Shown here in pieces: positions 1 to 9,787 of a DNA stretch of 64,000 bases. The position numbers and the translations under genes are program-made. Origin of the DNA: Coprinellus micaceus (Eukaryota > Basidiomycota > Agaricomycetes > Agaricales > Psathyrellaceae); assembly GCA_951394405.1 (NCBI GenBank), contig OX596334.1, positions 2,542,001 to 2,606,000 of the forward strand. The letters are read 5' to 3'. A model generated the notes under the pieces. The model was not told the DNA's origin. It ran no database searches and was given only the letters and a program-made list of their open reading frames with translations. Numbering within the stretch: position 1 is the first letter of the stretch; each line of letters begins with the position of its first letter.

Positions 1-583
1 TATCGACACCCAGTCGAAGTGACGGTGCGTGAGGCTATTAAATGCCCAGCTCTCCACCACACTGGGCAGCCACTTAGCCTCGGGGCAGGGATCAAGACAC
101 CAGGTGAGCCTGCTGCGTCTTCGAGCTGTCTGGGACATAAGAACTTAACTCACCTCTCGGGTTTTATAGTCCAGGTGACCTTTTAATTTCTCGAGCGAAA
201 CGTACACATGTCAAGAAACTATGCCCAGAAGAGGGTGAAAACCATCTAGTTAGACGGGCTTCGTGTTTACGACACGATTGTGGCCACGATGAGGGCTTTT
301 GGGACCTTTATCTGATCTAGCACTGTCGATGATGGTCTCCTGCGGTAATCGCTCAGGCTTCAGAGCATCAGTCAAGGGGAAGCCCTGACGAGATTCCACG
401 AGGCCATATAATGGGTGCGACAGTCCTTTCAAATGACTTCTGCCTTCGTAGATAAGCCATCCACCACGCCGCTTGCGAGAGGCGAGTTCGTCTGGTTCTT
501 CTCCCTTCCCCTTCATTCCCCTCTCTCCCCTTTACTTTTCGCCGCCCCACTTCTCACTTAGACTCGCCCCCTTACAAGCTAAT
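1..583. other. left-edge intergenic sequence
   Basis: I see no convincing coding exon here. The last 100 bases before the ATG at 584 are pyrimidine-rich (repeated CTTC/CCTTT), as expected for the promoter and leader of the downstream gene. The two short minus-strand ORFs in this stretch have no recognisable motif and are treated as chance. Confidence 0.5.
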
Positions 584-1443
584 ATGCGTTCCGCCACTCT
601 AACACCTGCTGAAGCAGCTCGCGAGCGCAAACTCCGCGCTGATCCCCTGGCCAACGTGTTCAGCCCCACCTGCGTCGAATGTAGAGGATGCGGGGCCAAA
701 ATCAAGCTCTCTAACAAGATGGCCTTCGACCCCATCCACTGGGAGAGCCACCGCAAACGGTGCCTCAAGCGGTCGAAGAAAAAGCGCGGGGCGATGCATA
801 GCATGGTGAGTTCTTGCCTTGCCCCCAGGCTACCCCCTAAGTGTCAAGCAGGATATATATTCCCCTCCGCCTTGTCACCACATATGAATCGGCGGCTGGT
901 TTACTCATCTCTTTTACCTTCTAGCGCGACGAGACTCCATCTAGTGTGGAGTCAGTCACACACGCAGATCTGTACCCCATCCGCCCCTCAATCCAAATCC
1001 CCCGTGCGTTGCGGACGCCAGAGCCAAGCGACAGGTCCTCAAACACATCTTGTTCTCCGCCGGTTTCCCCTTCATCCATACACCACCACCCTGAGGTGAC
1101 TGAAATCAGGCAGGCGACTCCTAGCGGTAAACCGATCGTGTTCTTTATCCCTCGCCCCTACCGACCGCCGACGCCAACATCTGGCGTCCCCGGAGCGAGG
1201 GGGGACTGGAGGGAATGGAGCTTCGCACAGCTGAAGATGCCCGACTTCGAGGCGACAGCGTTGAAGTATTTCCCTTGGCAGTTGGAAGGCTATAAGTCCC
1301 CTCCGGAGCATGTCATCACCTCGTCAGACCCGGAGCCCAAGGACTCAGAGGCGAGGCTGCGCAGGGAGGCTGCGGTCTCGCTTTCTCTTCTCTCGCAGTC
1401 AGACACTGCGAGCCCACGATTTGCCCGCCGCTTTACCCTTTAG
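584..1443 (+). CDS. hypothetical protein with N-terminal Cys/His cluster
   Basis: Two exons, 584-805 and 925-1443, give 246 residues. The intron has GTGAGT and a CTTCTAG acceptor, and the frame closes exactly. The N-terminus starts RSATLTPAEAARERKLRADP and is followed by C-x2-C-x2-C and, about 19 residues later, H-x4-C, all within residues 29-60. This resembles a small zinc-binding module common at the start of lineage-specific basidiomycete proteins. The rest is Pro/Ser-rich with no fold I recognise. Residues 61-74 are very basic (KRSKKKR), a possible nuclear localisation signal. I cannot assign a function; the zinc-binding role is inferred from the Cys/His spacing only. The ATG at 584 was chosen because it starts the conserved-looking Ala/Arg-rich helix; the same frame is open further upstream. 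Confidence 0.75.
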
Positions 1444-1930
1444 AGTTCGCCTTTTAATACTCATGTGACGGCATCGACAACAGCGCCCAGGGTGGGTTGC
1501 TGGGGTCGGTGACACTGACAGGGCTATTGAGTCGCTGTCAGGTCAGTGCGCTCCGAATCGCTTTCGGTCTCATCTCATCTCATTTTTTTGCTTTCTTGTT
1601 TTGCTCCGTGCCTGTCCTATTCTGCGCCCTACATCCTACTGGCTCTCCAGCTACTCACCGTCCCTTCCTTCATTTACCCGCCATCGCGCACGCTTCCTTG
1701 CTTCCCTTCACGCCCCTTGCATGCTCACGATATGACGATACATCCCATCGTTTCGGCCATCCACCATGTTCATTTCCGATCGACATGCCTTCTCGTTGTA
1801 TTTGTATAACCATTTCCATCCTGCCCATATATTCGCCACACTTCTTGAATAGTTGTACATACATTGCTCGCACGCCTGTACCATAGTCATATGACAACCG
1901 ATGGTGACTAGATGCCATGACATTCTAGAA
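1444..1930. other. convergent intergenic region
   Basis: This lies between the 3' ends of two convergent genes. It is rich in C/T and holds no ORF with recognisable content. It probably consists of the two 3' UTRs. Confidence 0.5.
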
Positions 1931-3684
1931 TTAACCCGCCGCACGGGGGGCCCGGTCGTCGTCGTCGGGCGCTGGTGGGTTGACAATACCACTGGAAAGC
2001 ATGTCCGCTAACCTAGGGTCATTCACACCCGCGTTTCCACTGTAAATATCCAGGTCAGTGATGCAAGCTCCTCTGTTAAAACCCCTCGGGAATGTCTTAC
2101 ATCACGAGCTTCGCAACATCGACGAAGACAGCACCACTAGCCATATCCACCTTCTCGATATTGGGCAGAGTGTCAGCGCGTGTTGGCCCCGTATTCAGTA
2201 TCATCACGGGTTTTTTCAGTTCGAGGGCGTGCTTGACTAGTCTATTTGACGGGAGCAAAGTTTGCACCCCGATTCGATTCAGAGATTGAGATGAGGCATC
2301 GGTGGACGGGAAGGGCGTACCTAAACGCAGAGTATGTAGCGACGGTCGTCCCGATGAGCAAAAGTTGCTCGGTGGATTCAATGTCGCGGTACCTAGGTTT
2401 GAGGGGGATATAAGGTCAGCAATTTAGAATGAAAGGGCACGAGGATATACGGACGATCTCTCCTTGACCTCGTTCTTGATGGATTCCCCGAAAAAGACGA
2501 CCTCAGGTTTGTGCTGTACCCATTGATACCGTCAACTGAGCAGAAGTTTAAGCTGGCCAGTTCGCTGGGTGCTTACGATAGAATTGCGGTGCCCTTCAGA
2601 AGCACAAGTGGGGCAAGTGGGGACGATGAAGTCCTGATAGGAAATACCCAGGTGCTCGATTGCAATCTATAAGACACGAGGCGGTCAATTTAATTGGGGA
2701 ACTAGGCTGGGAGAACAGAAGGATACAAACGTCACCGTCCGGGTTCGTGCGAGGTTGGGAATTCTTTCGTTCGAGCTCCTGTGCAAATTCAAACCACCGA
2801 GGGTTAGTCTGTGAGAGCATATCTTGGAAGCCACCTCGATCAACAACGTGCCCCCTTGAGCAGTGCACCCTCTAATGCAATGAGTAAGAACATGTGCCGA
2901 AGTCTATAGATCGGTATCATTGCCTACATGTAAAGTTCCGTGCAATTCTAGGATGGACTCCTTGAGGCGGGAGTCTGGCCAAGATTGCTTCGCCCCCTGC
3001 CGAAGAGATTTTTGGTGGAGGCCATCTACGTTCTGGGGTTCTCTAAGAAGCAGCCCGTTTCAGAAGGCATATCCCAGGCTTACCTGGGTGATTATCCCTG
3101 CGATATCGCCAGTGTGAAGCAACGAGGCAAGGGCGAAGTGGGTGGTGTTTGGCTGCGCATCTCGCACTGGCGGATAGCCGAGGTAAGACCGAAGCCTGTT
3201 ACCAGAGTCTGTAAGTCAGACTCTAGCGGTCTAAGGTGTGTTCAATTGATACCACAAACCAGTATCGTTGCCTGTTGGAGTCCTTTAGTCAGGCCGGTTC
3301 GCTTCCGGAAAAGGCGCTGGGGAAGACCAGCGTCTATTCCGCCGCCGACACCACTGATGACGCACATACCTGAAATGGTGTCCCTTGTCCGATTCATCTA
3401 CTAGTTCGTGGTAGAATATAGGCCTGGAAAGAATTTTCAATCGTACGTGACGCCCCGACAACAGAAACCACTGACTTGTAGTTAGGGTTCATGTAGCGCC
3501 CGTCCGGACCTCGGTAGGCTCGAATTCCGGAGTCAACACTGACGCCTGCACCAGTCAGAACTGTCGTTCTGCCCCCTCTGATAAATTTGCATAGTTTTTC
3601 TATGGCTTCAACGCGAGTATAGTTGACCCCAGTGGGCTTCGCTAGGAGGGAAGCCTGGGGAATGTGAGGCACGGACACTCGCAT
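1931..3684 (-). CDS. SIRT4-like (class II) NAD-dependent protein deacylase
   Basis: Eleven exons on the minus strand: 3684-3476, 3423-3370, 3271-3260, 3195-3084, 3032-2928, 2871-2731, 2666-2577, 2513-2455, 2392-2321, 2241-2101, 2039-1931. They total 1104 nt, 367 residues. Sirtuin signatures appear in order: the NAD-binding GAGVSVDSGIRAYRG (45-59), TQNVDGLH (128-135), catalytic His160 in ELHG, VVFFGE, LLLIGTT and the ILNTGPTRAD segment. Class II sirtuins such as SIRT4 are mitochondrial lipoamidases, deacylases or ADP-ribosyltransferases; mitochondrial placement here is inferred. The structural zinc site looks like C168-x3-H172 plus C229-x2-C232, not four cysteines. The third exon is only 12 nt and is required to complete the RQRYW motif. 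Met at 3684 (MRVSVPHIPQ) is preferred over an in-frame upstream start that would run into the divergent PEX7 gene. Confidence 0.92.
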
Positions 3685-3784
3685 GTGACCGGGGGAGGCA
3701 AAGTGATCTGACCGGTTATGGACACCGGATCTACCGCCAAAGTCCCATCTCTCTCCCCCTCCACCGCCACCATCTTCCCCCTCC
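3685..3784. promoter_or_regulatory. 100-bp divergent promoter, sirtuin/PEX7
   Basis: Only 100 bp separate the start codons of the minus-strand sirtuin gene and plus-strand PEX7. The stretch contains a C/T-rich run on the plus strand (CCATCTCTCTCCCCCTCCACC) towards PEX7. Shared regulation is inferred from spacing alone. Confidence 0.5.
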
Positions 3785-5032
3785 ATGCAGGGACCTTCGC
3801 CGCACATTCAGACTCCAGGGTTCGCGCATTATGCGATAGCTTGGTCGCCATTTCACACAAACCGAATCGCGTTGGCCTCATCAGCTAACTTCGGACTGGT
3901 TGGGAATGGAAGGCTTCATCTCGTGTCAGCCAACACAGGGCCCACTGGGTTACCCCAACTAGCCGTCGAAAAGTAGTAAGCAAGGCTATTTTATTCGGTG
4001 CTGACTTGGCTGAACCCCCAAGGCATCAGTTACGAAACACAGGATGGTCTCTACGACGTGGCTTGGTCGGAGATCCATGAAAACCAGCTCGTCACTGCAT
4101 CAGGGGATGGCTCAATACGCCTATGGGATGTTATGATTAGCGTGAGGTTACCTTTGCATAACGTATGACTTGGATCTAAATTACATCCAGGATCTGCCCA
4201 TTCGAGCATGGCAAGAACACACAAGAGAAGTGTTCTCTGTCGATTGGTCGAATATCAAGAAGGATACCTTTGCCTCGTGTTCATGGGATGGAACAGTGAA
4301 ACTAGTGCGTCGTCCCTTCTGCGCTCCAAGGCCCCTTGCCTAATCCCAACCGCGCAGTGGAATCCAGAACGGCCACGGTCCGTCATGACTCTCCAAGCCC
4401 ATCACGCTTGTGTCTACCAAGCACTCTTTTCTCCCCACCAACCTGATTTATTGGCGTCATGTTCCACAGACGGAACTATGAAGATATTTGACTTGCGTTC
4501 CCCGTCCTACTTGACTGTCGGGCCAAATGTCAACACCTTCACCAACCCGGTCACCGCACCTGTATTGACTGTGCCCGCATCTGGTACGGAGATTCTTACA
4601 TTAGATTGGAATAAATATCGTCCCATGGTGCTGGCTACTGCCGGGGTCGATAAGGTCGCGAAGGTGTGGGACTGCCGAATGGTCAAGGTCGGAGAGCAAG
4701 CACAGGTCGGCGGTATCTGTGAGACTCAGCTCCTGGGCCACGAATATGCTATTCGCAAAGTGCAATGGTGCCCTCACCAGGCTGACGTCCTCGCGACGGC
4801 CAGTTATGACATGACGTGCAGAATGTGAGTACCCTCCTTTTCCACACAATATTTCAACGAAATTTACTCTTACCTCAGCTGGACCACTGCTCCAACTCCC
4901 GGAAGGCAACAAATCCTGCACATTAACGATCAACACTCAGAATTTGTTGTCGGATGCTCATGGTCTTTGTATGATGAAGGCGTTATGGCCAGCTGTGGAT
5001 GGGACGGTCGACTCAACGTCTTCCGCCCATAG
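3785..5032 (+). CDS. PEX7: PEX7, peroxisomal PTS2 import receptor
   Basis: Five exons, 3785-3975, 4030-4141, 4191-4304, 4358-4824 and 4879-5032, encode 345 residues, close to the usual 320-380 of Pex7. The protein is a run of WD40 repeats. Diagnostic segments are [82 protein letters not shown] and the C-terminal [11 protein letters not shown]. Pex7 binds N-terminal PTS2 signals on peroxisomal matrix enzymes in the cytosol and delivers them, with a Pex20- or Pex5-type co-receptor, to the docking complex. Intron 1 must use the acceptor GCATCAG| at 4029; the nearer CCCCAAG would make an immediate stop codon. Confidence 0.95.
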
Positions 5033-5437
5033 CACGGGTGCGGAGGAGGATCCGAGTGTATGTATTTATTTGACTACGTATTCTGACTACTTTGAAGAGA
5101 TTGGCCACGCGCGACGGTGGTAACCCGCACTAACGTGAATCATTTGCTTGGTCCTGTGGACGGCGCCAAATAAAGTGGCGTACATGGATTTTGATAAGCG
5201 ACGAGATAGGGTCAGCAGCGCCGCTGAGGCAATCTCTCTCCCATCTCCCAACAAACCTCCATTCTGCCTTGACAAAAGCCTTCCTTTAAGCCTGCGCTGG
5301 TATGTTTCCACGTTCACCGAATCCCAATAATGCAGACTGACATCTGACTTCGTTTCGCGTAACACAATTAGGTCCACAGCGAAACCGTCGCATCCCAACA
5401 CCCAACCTACCTGCAGAACCTTCCATTCTACGGAAGC
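5033..5437. other. intergenic, PEX7 3' side and methyltransferase promoter
   Basis: No coding exon is recognised. The 60-codon plus-strand ORF inside it has no motif. Confidence 0.45.
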
Positions 5438-6417
5438 ATGCCCATGGTTCAATCGATATCGATTGGTTTGTAATCTAGATCCACAGCGTAAGACTACCGA
5501 CTGACAGGGGACCTCTCCCTCTCAATCTAGACGCGAATTGCGAAGCCCAGCCAGAAGACTTTCTATTCGACTCTCTCGAGGCTATGTTCGATCTAAAACC
5601 GATTTCAGTCGGCTCTATGGGGTCCTCATTTGTGTATCGGTATCACGGCATCGAGGGTTCCAGACAATACATCCCTCACACAATTACTCTCGACACGCCG
5701 GACACCAAGGCTGGTAATTGGCAGCTACATGCGTCAGCAGTCTGGGTTTCTTCTATTTATCTTGCCGACCACATCTCGGAGCTCGGTATTCCCCCACCCT
5801 CTCCCTTCAAAAGCGACCCTCCTCACTCCCCTATCCGTGTTCTTGAGCTAGGGGCGTCAGCTGGGCTCCCCTCGATACTCCTCTCGAAGCTCTGTCCCGA
5901 CATCTCAGTGACGGTTTCCGACTATCCTGACGAGATGCTGATCGCCACCCTCTCCCAGAACGTGCGGATGAATAAAGCCGACGGTAACTGCCACGCCGTC
6001 CCTTACGCATGGGGGACCGCCCCTGCCCACCTGATGGGGGGAGGTAGCGATGGCTTTGACATCGTCCTTGCTGCGGACACCATTTGGAACCCAGACCTGC
6101 ACCCAATCTTTATTGATTCACTCACTCGAACCCTGCGGCGAACATCAAACTCCCGAATCCACCTCGTCGCTGGCCTCCACACAGGGCGGTATACGATACA
6201 GGCTGCCTTGAAATTTGCGCTTGCGGCGATGCTTGAGACCGAGAGCATCGTTGAACGTGAAGTGGATGGAGACCGGGAGCGCCCCTGGTGCGTGGATCGT
6301 TTGGAAGAAGGTGATCAGGATCGGAGACGGTGGGTTGTATGGGCAAAGCTTCGATGGGCAGGCCTCAGCACACCGTCGAGCTCGCTGGGCGAGTCCCACG
6401 ACGCAGAACAATTGTGA
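5438..6417 (+). CDS. EFM7/NNT1-like SAM-dependent protein methyltransferase
   Basis: Exon 1 is 5438-5465 (28 nt) and exon 2 is 5531-6417, giving 304 residues. The class I Rossmann methyltransferase fold shows motif I VLELGASAG (113-121), the acidic residue ending beta-2 (Asp140 in SDYPD) and the family hallmark DIVLAADTIWN (186-196). Trp in NWQLHASAVW before motif I is typical of methyltransferase family 16 members such as yeast Efm7/Nnt1, which methylate the N-terminus and a lysine of translation factor eEF1A. The substrate here is inferred from family only. The upstream exon was recovered because the frame stays open before the first internal ATG with coding-like content (EAQPEDFLFDSLEAM). 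A phase-1 GTTTGT donor at 5466 joins it to Met-Pro-Met. Confidence 0.82.
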
Positions 6418-6669
6418 GCGGTATGTGCGCTGAGCGTCGATTCAAGGTAACTACGTTACTAAAAATAGTATACGTCTGACAGACGCAGGACAGGCAAAGT
6501 CACGAGAGCAGATAACAATAGGGACGCGCTAGGATGCACAAGCATTTCGATCAAGGGAGGCGACAGAAGTTGGGGGCAGGGAGGAGATCCTTATTGTACA
6601 CATCAGGTCAGAGTTCGAGTGTCCGTTCGACGGTTCAGAAGGTTGGTCCATTTGATTGTCTCCTGGAGA

Positions 6670-8381
6670 TTATGGGGAAGGTACGCCAAACGTCATCAGA
6701 TGGACATTCTTCACGTCGTGCTGCGGGGCCTGGTGAAACAATAGATAGGAAAAGGTCAGTCGTGGGGTGGGTGCTGTGAAATGGTTTGTCACTCACGGAG
6801 AAGAGAACGATGTTGTCCTCAGTCGCTGCGATGTTGTCGATGTCCACCCCTTGGGTGGTTCGCGAGGAAATGTCCTTGGAGTACTCGGTGGGGATCAGGA
6901 CGGACCTCGACCCAAAGTGGAACCAAGACCCCTTCGGAGGGATGTGGCGGTCCGGGTAAGCAGGGAACTCGATGAGCCCGAGCTTGCAGTCGCGGCCGGC
7001 TGGAGTGAGGTTCGACTCGAGGTAAAGGACGCGATTTCCGATCACCTGGACGTTGCGGACGACTGGGAAGGCCGGCAGGTTCTTCATGAGACAATAGTTG
7101 CTCCATTCCGCCCACGGAACGAACTGCCTATCCGGACGACTGGTAGGTCGGAAGTAGCTCTCGTTGATGATGAGCCACTGCTTGTGTCCATTGGCATCTC
7201 CTGGTTGTTGAGCCGAAAGCAGCAAGACACGGGCGTTTGCGTCCGCGTAGAAAAGGGCCCGAGCGGGTGACGGCGCATCTCCGGCGAGTGATGCATTCGG
7301 AGCGAAGGAGAGGTTGGCCTGGGCCCAGTGTGGCGGTAACTCGTATTCGCGCTCGATAATGACCTTGCTGAGGTTGGTGATGTTATAGAGGTGGACGACG
7401 GCCTTGCCTCGATAGGTTTTGGCGCCGAGAAGGTAATTTGACTTGACAAAGTGGACGTCGAGGTCCTCCATCCACTAGAAATGAAGACAGGTTACCGAAA
7501 TGGATAAAAGATTGATAAATCTGGAAAGACATACCGTCGCCTGGAAACTGGTCCAGTCCAGAAGGAGCTGCTTGACGACCCCGCCGGCACACTGCAAGGA
7601 AGCGGCAACCTTGTTTCCACAGATGGACATGGACATTTTCTCGAGGGGCGGCGCCAATGCGATCGGAGCGAGGAAATCAAAGTAGGCATCTCGGGCATGG
7701 GGGTGTTTATCGAAGTTCCAGAGGTTACGGATCTTCAAACGCATGGCGAGTTGACCGGCTGGGGCACTAATAAAAGCATGGTAAGTGGTGAGGCACCGCA
7801 GGAATATATAAGATGGCGCTCACCCCAACGCATGGCCGACTATGATCAAGGACTGGGAAGGGTCGATAGCCACACTGACCGGCATGGGGTTAGTGTTGAA
7901 CCTCAAATGGTGTGTCTGGGAAGGAGGGCGATTAAGGCGGGTTGAAGGCAGTTCCAGTAACTCCAGGGTAGGACCGGCGACATAGTAAACGAAATCGCCA
8001 GTTACTCCACTCAGAGTGGAGGTGACCGGGACCTTCACCCTCCGTTCACCAGTCCAGTGGAGCCGGGACCACTCCTTCCGATATGTAAGGAGTAACTTGA
8101 GGCGAAGGGCAGGGGTCCTCTTGGACGGCAGCAAAGTACCATCGGACATCCCAGACAGGGCCAACTCGTACTTGTAGGTCAAGTGGTGGAATTGGGATAC
8201 GAGATACCTTATCCTCTCGAAGACCTATGCGGACGGTCAGTGCCCTTCAAGGAGTGTGCAGGGTAATCACAAGTACCTTGCAAACCCGGTAGAGAGTGGT
8301 AGGATCCATGTTCTCCAAGATGAGGATGAGAACGTCGTTGGAGATCCTGTAGCGGCCGGTGGTTGGGAGTCGGTGAGGCAT
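6670..8381 (-). CDS. F-box protein with beta-propeller-like C-terminus
   Basis: Five minus-strand exons, 8381-8277, 8224-7824, 7766-7535, 7474-6797 and 6729-6670, encode 491 residues. Residues 13-45 (ISNDVLILILENMDPTTLYR and onward) form an F-box, the Skp1-binding motif of SCF ubiquitin ligases. The rest lacks clear LRR or WD consensus but has repeated beta-strand-like hydrophobic segments (SQSLIIVGHALG, VVRNVQVIGNRVLYL, NIVLFS), as in the large basidiomycete family of F-box proteins with degenerate propellers. The last intron (GTGAGT...CACCAG) is stop-free, so the unspliced frame continues; splicing is preferred for its strong signals and gives a short tail ending GVPSP. Its substrate cannot be deduced. 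Confidence 0.78.
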
Positions 8382-9108
8382 TTTTTCTTACCTTCAAGGG
8401 GTCCATCTTGGATGGATTTTATACCAGCCATCGCGTTGCAAAGCAAGATAAGAAGTAGGCGAGGCTGTGGTCGCTTAATGCGAGTAGTTAGACTATCTTG
8501 CATGACTGTATGGGTTCAACAACAGGACGCCATGTCTCTTGGACGAATTTTTAGCGAAACCGGTTGGTTTAGCCACCCTGGTTGGTAGGAAACCATATTG
8601 TCAGACCTGGTATACTTTTGTGCTCGCGTCGGCCACGTTACAACGGTAATCATGCTTCTTGTAAATCGCTGTCATGTCGACGAAATTGGGTTTGAAAGTC
8701 GAGAAAGTAGGTTCAGTCAAAGTGAAAAACCTAGGTAGTGATAGACGAAGCCCTGGGAGGTTCAACAATAAGGAGCCTGATGTCGGGCTTTCAGCTGCCG
8801 CTCTCGTAAGAGATGGATTTGGGAAGACTGAACCAGCACTGGGGATTGCCGCTGTGGAGACACAAGTCAGGATAATAAAGGCGCTTTTCGACTCGATGCC
8901 ATGGTTTCCACTGGCTTGAATAGTAGTCGATCATGGCCATCGCCCTGGACTGGAACTCGGAGATACAGGAGCCACAAATCCGTTTCGGTGGGGTTGGCGA
9001 TCGCTGACTAACTCCATCACTCAGCCCGGAAGGGTACCGCCACTCTACCCACGTGGCTCTTGCTAATGCCATGGGTGAAGGCGCCCACCTTCGCCACCAA
9101 CAGCCACT
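8382..9108. other. intergenic, divergent F-box/CRIPT promoter region
   Basis: This 727-bp stretch separates divergent genes. Two overlapping ORFs of 81 and 93 codons on opposite strands show no motif or splice pattern, so I leave them unannotated. A palindromic CACGTG lies at about 9050, 60 bp before the CRIPT start codon. Confidence 0.4.
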
Positions 9109-9575
9109 ATGGTCTGCAAGAAGTGCGAAAAGGTGTGTGCTTTGACTCTTTTGTGTTCAGCCCAATTCTTATTATCGTCTCCAATTCTATAGAAACTATC
9201 AAAGGTCGCGGCCCCCGACCCATTCACCGCCAGTTCTTCGAGCATCAAGGACGGTTCCAGGAAAGTTGGCGAGAACAAGCTCCTTAGCCGCCCGGGCGGC
9301 TCGAAGAACCGTTACCAGGCACGTCTTTTGTCTCTTCATCTAAATGGGAAGATAGCCTCATGTTTCTCGTAAAGCCATACCAGAACAAATGCAAAGATTG
9401 CAAACAGCCTTGCACCCAGAATAAGGCCAAGTATTGCCATGGTACGTCGAATACACCCGCCTCATTTGTTTCTAACATTGACCGTGCAACAGGCTGTGCG
9501 TATAGGAAGGGGCTCTGTTCGATATGCGGCAAAGCAATCCTAGACACCTCAAGCTACGTTATGTCCAACAAGTAG
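9109..9575 (+). CDS. CRIPT-family cysteine-rich protein
   Basis: Four exons, 9109-9132, 9193-9318, 9375-9441 and 9493-9575, encode 99 residues, matching the about 100-residue CRIPT family. The order is MVCKKCEKKLSKVA at the start, an acidic/Ser linker, then CxxC pairs CKDC, CTQNKAKYCHGC and CSIC that build the conserved zinc-binding core. In animals CRIPT was described as a PDZ-domain partner of PSD-95. In fungi and plants it is an ancient small protein, reported as a minor-spliceosome-associated or general factor; its role here is unknown. Intron 2 (9319-9374) begins with GC: CAG|GCACGT. No GT donor closes the frame between NRYQ and PYQNKC. Confidence 0.93.
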
Positions 9576-9787
9576 GCCATTCCTGAATAGGTTCTCACCA
9601 CTCGGTTCCGTTGTCCTTCTGTTTGTTTGTATTCCACCTGTTGTCTGTATTCGATGGACGTTCGTATGATGTGAGTTGCGCGCTCTATTATCCAAACTCA
9701 ATATACAGGACTAACGATACCGACAAGAGATAGAAACCATATAAATAATGTAATGTACATAGTAGACAATCAATACCCCAGAGACAA

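Noticed and set aside
3685..3807. upstream extension of the sirtuin start (Gly-rich, about 41 residues)
   Set aside because: It would overlap the PEX7 start codon, is low-complexity and is not needed for the fold; MRVSVPHIP fits better as N-terminus.
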